A stretch of 64,000 nt of DNA, taken from NCBI GenBank assembly GCA_036268455.1, contig DATAUD010000049.1, forward strand, positions 1 to 64,000, read 5' to 3'. Below are positions 7,362-16,449 of this stretch, piece by piece (the stretch's first letter is position 1; every line of letters begins with the position of its first letter). The position numbers were made by a program, and so were the translations under genes. The notes under the pieces are model-generated. The model was not told where the DNA came from. It was given only the letters and a program-made list of their open reading frames with translations, and ran no database searches. Origin of the DNA: DATAUD01 sp036268455. GTDB lineage: Bacteria > Verrucomicrobiota > Verrucomicrobiia > Limisphaerales > Palsa-1400.

Positions 7362-9454
7362 TCAAGGCTTAATAATGGGGATCTGTCGAAGGTACTGGCG
7401 CGCCGCCGCATTTCCGGGGTCCAACCGCAAAGTTTCTTCAAGTTGTTCTCGCGCCAATTGCCATTGCTGCCCTTGCATCAAAGCCACAGCGAGGTTCAAA
7501 TGCCCGTAGGCGTACTCGGGGTTCAGCCGGACGACCTGCTCAAACTCGCTTCGCGCTTCGGGAATCTTGTCGTGCGAACCCAGTTCCACGCCCAGCGCGA
7601 AATGCGCCTCCCAATAATCCGGGTCAAGCCGCACCGCCTTGCGAAAGCTTTCAATCGCCTCCGCGCTTCGGTTTAGTTTTGACAGGGCGTTGCCCATGTA
7701 ATAGCGCGTCCGCGGTTCCTTTGGATCGAGTTGCGCCGCCCGATTGTAATCCTCAAGCGCCATCTCGGGTTTTCCCTCCGCCGCGCGCGTTTCCCCCAGC
7801 CCCACCCACCCCGGCGCAAACGCGGGATACGCCGCCAGCGCCTGATTAAACAGCGATTCCGCCTCCGCCCATTTTCCTTCCCGCGCGAGCAAACCGCCTA
7901 TCCGCGAAAAAATCGTGAAATCCTGCGGCACCAATTCATGCGCCTGCCGCCATTGCGCGACCGCTCCGTCCAAATCACCCGTCGCCGAAAGGAAAGCCGC
8001 GAAATTCTCATGAAGAAAATAATCGTCTGGCGCCCGTTTCAACGCGTCCTCATAAATTTCCCGCGCCGCCGGTTGCGCGCCAGCGGTCATCCGCGCGTGA
8101 ATCCGCTCCATTTCCTCCCGTAACGCCTGGACGCGTCGCGCATTGTTGGACTGCATGCTCAACGGCGGTTGGCGCATCCTTTGAATCACTCCACCGATCG
8201 CGCTGTATCGGTTCCAATCCGTAAGTCCCAGTCGGCGCTCGCACAATTCCTGCGAAGCCCAATTGCTCGCCTCGCCGCTTTTGAATTCCGCGGGCAGCAG
8301 CGATTCCACCTGCGCCCCCCACGCGCGGGCAAGGCGATAATTTCCGTCAAAGTTAAAATGGACGTGCTCATAAAATGACTCGTCGCCGCAAATCCGCGAC
8401 CGGCTTTCCGCCGCCAAGCCGCCGGCCGCGTCGTAAAGGTCAAGGTTTCCGCCCGCGAATTCCCGTCCGACTTTTTCGATCAAGCCATTGATGCGCGAGT
8501 CCGTCCGAAACGGCAGCGTGTCATCGTCACACGCCTTTTGAAAATCCTCGCGCGCGCCTGGCACATTACCCTGTTCAAAAAGCGTTTCCCCTTCGTGATA
8601 TTCCGTCTCGGACGAATGCGCCGAATTCGTTGAGCCAAACGGCGGACAATCCTTGAGATTGACGGCAACCGTGTTAAGCAAAACCTTCGCTCCCGAGTTC
8701 AGCCCTGCGCGCACAATGTCCCGCAAATTCCCCTCAAAGTTTTTGTAAACGACTTCCTTGCGCGAGTCCCCCGGCGAAAGTTGATTTCCAAGGAACATTT
8801 CCATCCCGCTCCACGAAGCTGGCGCCGATTTTCCATGAAGTTTGCGCGCCAAAGTCTGGAGCAATTGCCCGATGCGCATCCGCTGAATCGCAAGGTTCAG
8901 CCGGATCAAATTGAGTGGGGGCGCTTGCGCGCCGAAAACCGTCGCCGCTCCGAATGGCCCCACCATTTCATTGTTGCCCATGTAAATGATCCACAAATTC
9001 CCCTCCTGTTTCGCGCAATCCCGCGCAATTGGCAGGATGACGTTCGAGTTGATTGCCGTGATCGCGACATTGACGATTTCAAAATGCTTCCCCGGAAACC
9101 GTTCTTTCAGGAGCGCGTCCATGTAACGCCCCGCCCCGTAGGCAATTTCCGGATCTCCCATCGCGGCGGATTCGCCAAGGATAAAGATGCGATACGTATC
9201 GGCCGGCTTATTCGCCTCCATCATGATGCGGGCCGGCCAGCGAGTGAGTTGTGGCGGGAAAAATCGCAAGCTGAAGCTCGGATTATTTACCAAATATTCT
9301 TTGCGCCGACTTGGAGGTGGCTGAAAAACCCGGTGGGATAACCGTACCCGCACATACGCAAACTCCCTTCCAGCGCCAGCAGAAACAGCGCCGGCACGAG
9401 CATAAAAGCCCCGAGGCGAAAAAGCCATTTGCGTTCAGCGGCGCGTTTTTTCAA
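7362..9454 (-). CDS. SGNH hydrolase with C-terminal TPR repeats, apparent frameshift near the N-terminus
   Basis: The uninterrupted part (7362-9428) carries a SGNH/GDSL-type domain: nucleophile block GESAAMG, block III-like GNNEM, and block V-like HVHFNFDGN. After it come at least five TPR units (ending about 7400), for example KEPRTRYYMGNALSKLNRSA. The N-terminus in that frame is nonsense. The other frame, from TTG 9454 (or ATG 9403), encodes basic residues, a membrane segment (FMLVPALFLLALEG) and CGYGYPTGFF, which joins smoothly to QPPPSRRKEYL if one base is added to the A-run at 9324-9328. The corrected protein would be about 697 residues, inner-membrane anchored with the rest in the periplasm. 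Possible roles are acyl or acetyl ester hydrolysis on glycans; the substrate is unknown. Confidence 0.75.
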
Positions 9455-9514
9455 GCGAAAAGGCTACTTCGCGGACTCGCAAATGGCGAACCACGAATGG
9501 CGCCCTCCCCACTC

Positions 9515-10498
9515 CTACGGCCCCGTGAACGACTGCGTCTCCCGCCTGGCGCTCGCCCTGTCACAAAGCCATTCGCAATCCAGGTTCCCATGCGTGGCTG
9601 TGATTTCTCCCGGCCAATTCTGTATATTCACAGGGTTCAGAACGACTGGGTCTGTCCATCGTCTGATTTCCGTATGTCCATCCGTAAAACTTAGCCCGGC
9701 GGCGTTGTTGTGATACGACGCCGGGCAATCCACCCACTTGCCAGGAGGCGGAGGCAGCGTTGACGGATCTTCTACGAAATACCCGTCATTGATGCTCTCC
9801 GCGTTCTCATCGATAAGTAAAAACGTATTGGCGGGGCCGGGAACGCTGAGGTCGGTTTCCTTCAAAAACACTCTTATGTCAGGTCCGTCCACGCTACCGT
9901 TCCAGTACCGGCCGCCACCGACAGCAGGCGGCCCGACCCACGCATTCATCGATACGCTGCGAACATGGGGGTACGAAATTCCAAATTCCTCATTCGCCGG
10001 GGGCACCGCAACGTCAGCCGGGCATTTGTACGCGCCAATACTGTTCACATAAGGATAAATTTGGCCTGCCTCGATATACTCGTATCCAATGTTGGGTTGA
10101 GTGTTGGGCAGGTTGGCCGGGCTGAGATCTGCGTTCACATTCTGCAGGCCGGGACACCAATCAGCCGCTCCTCCCGTTCCTTGCTGAAATTGCGCCAGGG
10201 TAAAACTGTTGACATACCCTTCGCCGCCATTAATGGCAAAAAAACCTCGATTGTCGCGTGTGTACATGCTCCATCCCTCAGTCAATTGCTTGAGATTGCG
10301 CATGCACTGTGTGCCTTGGGCCGCCTGTTTGGCTCTCACCAGGACTGGCAGCAACAAGGCGGCCAGGATGCCCATGATTACGATCACCACAAGCAGTTCA
10401 ATCAATGTAAAACCCTCACTGTGGGGCGACTGGGAATGCCCCTGCCTTCCTCGAACCGAGGCGGGGGCCCGGCAAACGCCAACAATACTCGTTTTCAT
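9515..10498 (-). CDS. DUF1559-type pseudopilin (prepilin N-terminal methylation motif), copy 2
   Basis: 327 residues. After a 28-residue leader comes the prepilin peptidase site G|FTLIELLVVI with Glu at +5 and a hydrophobic helix to about residue 52. The C-terminal part holds the H-X9-DG type motif (YHNNAAGLSFTDGH) of the DUF1559 group common in Planctomycetes and Verrucomicrobia. Inferred location: inner membrane or periplasmic pseudopilus-like fibre. ATG at 10498 matches the paralogue start (MKT(S/N)I). It is clearly a recent paralogue of 12164-13141: long stretches such as FLKETDLSVPG and SINDG(Y/W)FVEDPSTLPPPP are identical or nearly so. It follows the GH16 gene on the same strand. No pilus assembly genes are in the window. 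Confidence 0.88.
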   Translation of the reverse strand: MKTSIVGVCRAPASVRGRQGHSQSPHSEGFTLIELLVVIVIMGILAALLLPVLVRAKQAAQGTQCMRNLKQLTEGWSMYTRDNRGFFAINGGEGYVNSFTLAQFQQGTGGAADWCPGLQNVNADLSPANLPNTQPNIGYEYIEAGQIYPYVNSIGAYKCPADVAVPPANEEFGISYPHVRSVSMNAWVGPPAVGGGRYWNGSVDGPDIRVFLKETDLSVPGPANTFLLIDENAESINDGYFVEDPSTLPPPPGKWVDCPASYHNNAAGLSFTDGHTEIRRWTDPVVLNPVNIQNWPGEITATHGNLDCEWLCDRASARRETQSFTGP

Positions 10499-10600
10499 AA
10501 TTTTGGACCGGAAAGCACCCCTGCCGGGGAATGTCTCACGGCGTGTATTCACTATTTAATACCACCCTCAGCCGAATTTGACAAGCTGAACCGCCGCTAT

Positions 10601-12148
10601 TCACGGAGACGCAAGCCGGTAAAACGCGCCCGTAGAAAGAGAATTCACGGAAAATGGCGAAGCCGCCGCGGTAACGTTCGTCCAATTCGCTCCTCCCGAA
10701 AGGTCAGTTGCGGATTCGAGGTGGCACACAATATTCGTCGGCCAGGTCAACGATAATTGTCCACCGCTGGTCCCCGCCGTCAGCTCCAGTGGCGCGGTCA
10801 GACTGTAAAGGCGCACGTAATCCACCAGCATTTGCCCCGGAAAACTCGAATTCGCGTTGATGTTGCTCGTCGTCGGGTTCCCCAGGTAGTTTCCCCCGAC
10901 GGCAATGTTCATGATGATAAAAAACGGCTGATTGAACGGAAACGGGTAGCTTCCATCGGAATCGGACCAACCGGTCTGCGTCTCATAACGCACGCCGTCC
11001 ACGTACCAACTGATCGCGTTCGTGCTCCATTCCAAAAGATAATTGTGGAAATTGGTCACGCTTCCGCCGGGCAGCGTGTAAATCTGTGTTTCGTCGCTGC
11101 CGGAGTGGAGGCTGCCCTGGACGTTTGTCAGAGCGCTGCCGTTGTTCTCCACAACGTCGATTTCGCCGCATTCGGGCCATCCAATGCCGTTGATATTGGT
11201 CCCCAGCATCCAAAGCGCCGGCCAAAAACCGACTCCAGCCGGCAGACTCGCGCGCCATTCAAATCGCCCATACGTGGCGCTGAAAAGCCCCTCTGTTTTC
11301 ATCCGCGCCGAAGTATAGCTGGACCCGCCCATCGATTGCTGCAACGCCACAATGTGCAGATAGCCATTGCTGACATAAGAATTCTGTCTGGAACTGGTGT
11401 AATACTCCAATTCATTGTTTCCCCACCCGCCATTGCCGGTATCATACGTCCACGTCTTCGTATTGATCGACGTGCCGTTGAATTCATCGCTCCAGACGAT
11501 GTTCCAATTGCCCTGGGTTTCCCCTCCGGTTTGCGTCAGGTTCAAATCATCGAAATAGACCGAGCCGCCGCTTTTGGCCGCGTCGCCCTGGAACGTGATT
11601 TGATAACGAACATAGCTGGTCCCCGCCGGGGCAACGAGCGCCGTCGTGTAATTGGTAATGGCGAAACTGCCAGGGTCGTATTGATTGGTAACGGCCAAAT
11701 CGATCCATGTGCTTTTCGGAAAAGCGCCGGTGGCGATGACATTTGTGGTGATGGGCGCGGAACGGTAAAGACTGAGCACATTGCCGCTGACATCGCGAAA
11801 TGTCACCTCGATCCAGGCAGCGTTTTGCCCCGCCAGAACGTCGCTCGAAAGTGTATCGGCCCAGCCGTCCGCCGCATAAACCGCGCCCGGCCCGGATAGA
11901 TTGTCCTGGTAAACGCCGGTGTAATTCACGGCGCCATTGAATTCCTGATACACCTTCAGGTAATTAGTCCCGCTACGGGGGAGTGTTGGTGAACTTTCGC
12001 TATAGACATTCGGCCCATACGTCATCCATCCAACCACGGAGGTCTTCGGGCCATCAGCCTCGAAACCGGCATTGACCAGAATATCGCTAGCGTACGCGGG
12101 AATAGAGCCAAAAAGCAGGACCAGCAACAGATTCTTAAGACTTCTCAC
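10601..12148 (-). CDS. Secreted GH16 beta-glucanase (laminarinase-like) with N-terminal CBM and C-terminal module
   Basis: 515 residues: signal peptide 1-20 (ending AYA), a jelly-roll carbohydrate-binding-like domain about 22-208, a GH16 domain about 214-453, and a C-terminal module 456-515. The GH16 active site is seen as GEIDVVEN with nucleophile E329, D331 and acid/base E334. W-rich lining (FWPALWMLG) fits beta-1,3- or beta-1,3/1,4-glucan hydrolysis. The start is GTG at 12148. A TAGGAG Shine-Dalgarno-like site overlaps the stop codon of the upstream pseudopilin gene, 15 bases away, suggesting translational coupling. The N-terminal domain is homologous to that of the protein at 13194-16064. 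Confidence 0.9.
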   Translation of the reverse strand: MRSLKNLLLVLLFGSIPAYASDILVNAGFEADGPKTSVVGWMTYGPNVYSESSPTLPRSGTNYLKVYQEFNGAVNYTGVYQDNLSGPGAVYAADGWADTLSSDVLAGQNAAWIEVTFRDVSGNVLSLYRSAPITTNVIATGAFPKSTWIDLAVTNQYDPGSFAITNYTTALVAPAGTSYVRYQITFQGDAAKSGGSVYFDDLNLTQTGGETQGNWNIVWSDEFNGTSINTKTWTYDTGNGGWGNNELEYYTSSRQNSYVSNGYLHIVALQQSMGGSSYTSARMKTEGLFSATYGRFEWRASLPAGVGFWPALWMLGTNINGIGWPECGEIDVVENNGSALTNVQGSLHSGSDETQIYTLPGGSVTNFHNYLLEWSTNAISWYVDGVRYETQTGWSDSDGSYPFPFNQPFFIIMNIAVGGNYLGNPTTSNINANSSFPGQMLVDYVRLYSLTAPLELTAGTSGGQLSLTWPTNIVCHLESATDLSGGANWTNVTAAASPFSVNSLSTGAFYRLASP

Positions 12149-12163
12149 TAACGTCTAGCACTC

Positions 12164-13141
12164 CTACGGCCCCATGAACGATTGAGTCTGCAATGTGGCG
12201 CTCGCCCGGTTGCAAAGCCATTGGCAATCGGTGGAGCCCGCAGTGGCTGGCACATCTCCACCAGGCCAGTTCTTCGTATAGACGGTATTCAGAATCGCCT
12301 GATCCCTCCATTTTTTGATTTCGGCATGGCCATCCGTGAAACTAAGACCGGCGGCATTATTGTGATACGACGCCGGGCAATCAGTCCAATCTCCGGGTGG
12401 AGGAGGGAGCGTTGAGGGGTCTTCTACGAACCACCCGTCATTGATGCTTTCGGGATTCTCATCGATAAATAAAAACGTATTGACAGCACCGGGAACGCTG
12501 AGATCCGTCTCCTTCAAAAAGACTCTTACGTCAGCTCCGTTCTTGGCGCCGTTCCAGTACCGAATGCCTCCGACGTCAGGGGGCCCCACCCAGGCATTCA
12601 TCGACATGCTGCGAACATGAGGATACGGGGTCCCAAATTCCACGTTCGCCAAAGGCACGACAAGGTCCGCCGGACATTTATAAACCAAAACATTTTTCAC
12701 GTAAGGATAAATAAGCCCTGCCTGGATATACTGGTAACCGACGTTGGGTTGTGTCGTTGGTAAATTGCCCGGACTAAGGTCCGTGTTTACATCCTGACGG
12801 CCAGGACACCAATCTGGATCGGTCGTTTGGGCCGATTGTGGCGAGGTGGCGGTCAAATAATTTTCGCCACCATTGATCGCAAAAAAACCCCGATTATCGC
12901 CGTTGTACATGACCCAGGCGTCTGTCAGTTGCTTGAGGTTGCTCATGCACTGGGTGCCTTGGGCCTGCTGCTTGGCTTTCGCCAATCCAGGCAGCAGCAA
13001 CGCTGCCAAGATGGCAATGATCGCAATCACCACCAGCAGTTCAATCAATGTAAAACCAGCGCGGTGAGATGATCGGGCGCGCCCCTGTCTCCGTTGAAAG
13101 GAGGCAGGAGCCCGAGAAACGCTAATAATATTCGTTTTCAT
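12164..13141 (-). CDS. DUF1559-type pseudopilin, copy 1
   Basis: 325 residues with leader, prepilin cleavage site G|FTLIELLVVI (Glu+5), hydrophobic helix and the YHNNAAGLSFTDGH motif near the C-terminus. ATG at 13141 is chosen because it matches the paralogue at 9515-10498. The two proteins are alike along their full length; most differences lie in the segment just after residue 95. Both genes end with the same bases (minus strand GGGGCCGTAGGAGTG). It is placed 52 bases after the large CBM protein gene and 15 before the GH16 gene, so it is probably in one transcript with both. A role in displaying or exporting the neighbouring glycan-binding enzymes is speculation. Confidence 0.88.
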   Translation of the reverse strand: MKTNIISVSRAPASFQRRQGRARSSHRAGFTLIELLVVIAIIAILAALLLPGLAKAKQQAQGTQCMSNLKQLTDAWVMYNGDNRGFFAINGGENYLTATSPQSAQTTDPDWCPGRQDVNTDLSPGNLPTTQPNVGYQYIQAGLIYPYVKNVLVYKCPADLVVPLANVEFGTPYPHVRSMSMNAWVGPPDVGGIRYWNGAKNGADVRVFLKETDLSVPGAVNTFLFIDENPESINDGWFVEDPSTLPPPPGDWTDCPASYHNNAAGLSFTDGHAEIKKWRDQAILNTVYTKNWPGGDVPATAGSTDCQWLCNRASATLQTQSFMGP

Positions 13142-13193
13142 TTTTTGGCCAGCAGCCTGCCCCTGGCAACGAGGCAGGCGCACGGCATGTGTG

Positions 13194-16064
13194 TTACCGA
13201 ACTGATACAACATAATAGCCCTGAACGCCAGTCGTACTTACGCTGGTGCTCTGCGGGTTCCCAGTACCGGCTACGGCGCTTCCGACTGCGGTCCAAGTCG
13301 GATTCAACAGACTGGGAGAATACAACAGGGTGTAGTTGTGCCCAATCTCCGTAGGATACACGATGTTAAGCTGGCCTCCCACAAGAGATGCGGTGAGATT
13401 GACCTGAAGCGGCGCGGGAACGAGCATGTAAAACTCTTCGTTGACGCCGGGGCCTCCGCATACAGTTCGCAATGTGGCTTTGCCCGACAGGCTAACAACA
13501 ACCATGCTCCCATTGGTGTCCAGACACGGGACCCAGTGCCACGCCTGGTAGCCTGCCGCAGTGGTGTCGCTAAACGACCCTAGCATGTTTGTGGTTTGAT
13601 CCGAAGTTCCAACCCCGCTCGTGACAATTTGCAGGAATTGGTTGCTCCATGCGCCCGAACCTCCTGCCAGACGTCCATAAACGTAGAAGCTGTTCGTCGG
13701 ATAAGTCCGGGTGTAATTGTCCCAATCTCCTGTCGTCGTCCATCCGAGGTTAAACGGCCCAATGTTGGGATCGCTGAACTGCAGTTGCGCGGCCACAAAC
13801 TTCGGACGCACGTAATCCGACGCCGGCTGGCTTCCCTGCCCGTCCGCGCGGTAGTAGTCGTTCGCGACGGGCTGCGCGCTCCCGCAGGTAAAGTCCACTC
13901 CCTGCACGGCAATCGCGAGGCCAATCAAATCTTCCGGATAGCCGAAATAGCTGTTCGTGGCAAATGTCCCCTTTTCCGTTGCCGTCGTATCGCAAGTCGG
14001 CACGGGATTGTCAATGAAAAGGCCGCCGACCCCGTTCGTGCTGAAGTCGTAGTCATTGGCTTCAAACTGGAAGTTTGTCGGGTTAAACGTGTCAAAAGTC
14101 TTGGTGAAGACCGAACTCAGCCCATCCGAGTTTGTGACGCTGATCACCGCGGAATAAGGCGTGTTGACGGTTAGCGGGTAACTGATATTCCAACTGTTTG
14201 TCGCCCCCGTCATCGTCAATTTCGAGGTAACATCGACGCCGTTCAAAACCACGTCGATGCCACTGGCGCTGATTCCCGCCCCGTTGGCCGCTCCAACGGT
14301 GAAGTTCCATTTGTTAGTGTACTCAAATGGGTGAGATCCGTCCGGATATATGTAGGACAGAACCGGCGTCAGAATCGGCGTCACGGGCATCAGCATGAAG
14401 AAGTCCATGTTCACATTGCCCAGCATCGTTTCCCGGAATGTCTCGTGTCCGCTCAGGTTGACCGACACAAGATTTCCATATTGATCCAGCAGCGGCACGT
14501 AATCAAAACCGTTCCAGTCGGAGTCCGAAAACGTGAACGTTCCCAGAGGAAGGACTCCTTGGGTAGTCTGCGTCGGGTCATTGGTTACCATTCCAAAGCC
14601 AACGCCCGGATTTCCGTCTCCATCGGTAGCAAAACGGGCATAAACGCGGTAAGCGCCGGCTGGCGCGGAATTCGTTGGACTCGAACCAAAGTCCCTCGTG
14701 TAATTCAATCCATCGTTCGGGGCGTTATAACCGACTTCCACCGGCACGTCCACGCTGTCGCCCGCCGCTTCGGAAATGATATATTTTTGCTCCGTCCCGT
14801 TGTCCGGGGCCGCAGCCTGGATGACCACCGCGTCTTGCGGCCGGTAATACCCTTGCGCGCCATTGCCCCAGGTCCCAAACTCATCAATCCCCTGCACTCC
14901 AACCTGATTGGTATAAAGCGCCAGACCACCGTCCGGCGGTGTATTCGAATAGCCGCCCCCGCTAAAATTGAAATCCTCAGCTTCTATGACAAGCGAAGGC
15001 GCTATGGTATCAAAACTCTCCGTCGCCGTCGTCGTAAGCCCGTTGTTATCCGTCCCATAAATCGTCAATGAATACACGAGATTTGATTGCAACGGAATCG
15101 TTACTGTGGCCGACCCGGTTCCGATCCCCGTGACAGTCAGGTTGGTGGAAGTCAGGGTATTGGTCACCGTATTTGTGGCACCGGTAAACCCGTGAGTCGC
15201 CGCAACAACCTGAACATTTGTAATCTCATTTGCCGGCGAAACGACTGTATAAGTAAAGGATCTGTTCGTCACCAGGATCACGTTGTTTAGCGAGGGGTAA
15301 TTGGTGAAATAAGGAGGAGTTGGTCCGGTGACCAAATCGAGGTAATTGTCGTCGTAATAGACAGAGCCGCCTTCGCAACTGGCTCCTCTAAATACCGCCT
15401 GATAACGCACTGTGGATGTTCCCGCCGGCGCGGTGATGATTCCCGAATCGCCGGTGTTCCCAATGATGGTAGTTGTCGCGGCCGCCGTTGACGTGCCGGG
15501 ATTGGATACCTCGTATTGATTGGTAATTTGCAACTCGACCCAAAGATTATCAGGAAATGCCGCCGGCGAATTGGATATTATGCCGGATTGCCAAAGTGAC
15601 AGCAATTGGCCGCTTCCGTTGAGAAATTCCAATTCAAACCAAAAACTGTCCGCGCCGCCAATTAAGTCTTCGGGCGATGTGTAAGCCCAGCCATAACTCC
15701 AGTAGGTCGAGCCGCCGGCTGCCGGCACGTTCTGATAGGTTCCGTTATAATTGACGCTGCACGCGGTAAAATCGTCGTTATATGTTTTCGCCATATACGA
15801 ACCGCTGTGCGTGACCTGATTGCTTCCTCCACTTCCGCCGTTGTAATAAGTTCCGTTGGTATTGGCGATGACAACCTCATTGTATGGCGTCCAGCCGGTA
15901 AAATCGTCCGTTTCAAAGCCGGGGTTCGCAAGAACATTGACGCCAGTACCGGGGCCGGTCTGTGCGCTGGCCGTGCCAGCCAACCCGAGCAACGCCGAGG
16001 TAACGGCGATGATTCTGGTTAAGAGAAGCCCGCTTGGGCGGGAGGATAGAATTGCTTTTTTCAT
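13194..16064 (-). CDS. Secreted multi-domain carbohydrate-binding protein
   Basis: 956 residues. A signal peptide ends at ASA (34). Residues 36-243 form a jelly-roll CBM similar to that of the adjacent GH16 enzyme (shared VLANPGFE, LLSLWQS, TNQY, APAGTSTVRYQ, GGSVYYDD). An Ig-like segment follows (about 244-356). Then come two copies of a beta-rich module, starting at VIEAEDFNFSGGG (about 358) and FQFEANDYDFS (about 688), separated by a second Ig-like segment. The last 50 residues (GGQLNIVYPTEIG ... YYVVSVR) match the GH16 C-terminal module. I see no catalytic motif, so substrate capture is the likely role. ATG at 16064 is chosen for its signal peptide; the frame is open 20 codons further up. 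Confidence 0.82.
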   Translation of the reverse strand: MKKAILSSRPSGLLLTRIIAVTSALLGLAGTASAQTGPGTGVNVLANPGFETDDFTGWTPYNEVVIANTNGTYYNGGSGGSNQVTHSGSYMAKTYNDDFTACSVNYNGTYQNVPAAGGSTYWSYGWAYTSPEDLIGGADSFWFELEFLNGSGQLLSLWQSGIISNSPAAFPDNLWVELQITNQYEVSNPGTSTAAATTTIIGNTGDSGIITAPAGTSTVRYQAVFRGASCEGGSVYYDDNYLDLVTGPTPPYFTNYPSLNNVILVTNRSFTYTVVSPANEITNVQVVAATHGFTGATNTVTNTLTSTNLTVTGIGTGSATVTIPLQSNLVYSLTIYGTDNNGLTTTATESFDTIAPSLVIEAEDFNFSGGGYSNTPPDGGLALYTNQVGVQGIDEFGTWGNGAQGYYRPQDAVVIQAAAPDNGTEQKYIISEAAGDSVDVPVEVGYNAPNDGLNYTRDFGSSPTNSAPAGAYRVYARFATDGDGNPGVGFGMVTNDPTQTTQGVLPLGTFTFSDSDWNGFDYVPLLDQYGNLVSVNLSGHETFRETMLGNVNMDFFMLMPVTPILTPVLSYIYPDGSHPFEYTNKWNFTVGAANGAGISASGIDVVLNGVDVTSKLTMTGATNSWNISYPLTVNTPYSAVISVTNSDGLSSVFTKTFDTFNPTNFQFEANDYDFSTNGVGGLFIDNPVPTCDTTATEKGTFATNSYFGYPEDLIGLAIAVQGVDFTCGSAQPVANDYYRADGQGSQPASDYVRPKFVAAQLQFSDPNIGPFNLGWTTTGDWDNYTRTYPTNSFYVYGRLAGGSGAWSNQFLQIVTSGVGTSDQTTNMLGSFSDTTAAGYQAWHWVPCLDTNGSMVVVSLSGKATLRTVCGGPGVNEEFYMLVPAPLQVNLTASLVGGQLNIVYPTEIGHNYTLLYSPSLLNPTWTAVGSAVAGTGNPQSTSVSTTGVQGYYVVSVR

Positions 16065-16449
16065 ACGGTTTTGGATATTCGGATTCTCACTGAATTCGTT
16101 GCTCAGTTTATCGTTCTGTCGCATATCAAGTTGTTTTCCGACACGTCACATTCATCATGCGAGCGATGCCCTCGCGATAGTTATTGATGCGCTGTGTAGT
16201 TGTTATTACTACATTTTTCAGGGCGCGGTCAATAGAAAAATTAAAAAAGTGCGCTAAAATTGCGCAGCCATCCTATCTTGTTTGTTACAAGCAGGTTACA
16301 ATACTCCTCGGCTTAATTCTTCAAATTTTCCAAACAATTTGCGGGAATTTCCGCGATTTTGCGCAATATACATTGACATGCTTTGTCGTATCGTTTACTA
16401 CACTTGCCACTCAATGCTCAACAGATTCTGCATATAACTGTAACATGAG
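16065..16449. promoter_or_regulatory. Divergent control region between the CBM/GH16 unit and the transporter unit
   Basis: A 385-base AT-rich gap between divergent genes. It contains TTGACA at 16373-16378 with a weak -10 candidate TTTACT at 16394-16399 (15-base spacing), facing the transporter gene. It also has a perfect 6-base inverted repeat (see 16195-16213) and a GCGGGAATTTCCGC near-palindrome around 16341. This arrangement suits shared regulation of both glucan units. No regulator gene is next to it. No gene of its own is seen. Confidence 0.5.
16195..16213. promoter_or_regulatory. Inverted repeat TGTAGT-N7-ACTACA, candidate operator
   Basis: Six-base arms match perfectly around a seven-base AT-rich centre. 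The size and central position in the divergent intergenic region fit a dimeric regulator site. A half-site ACTACA-like ACTACAC recurs at 16398, over the putative -10 region of the transporter promoter. Which regulator binds is unknown. Confidence 0.4.
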
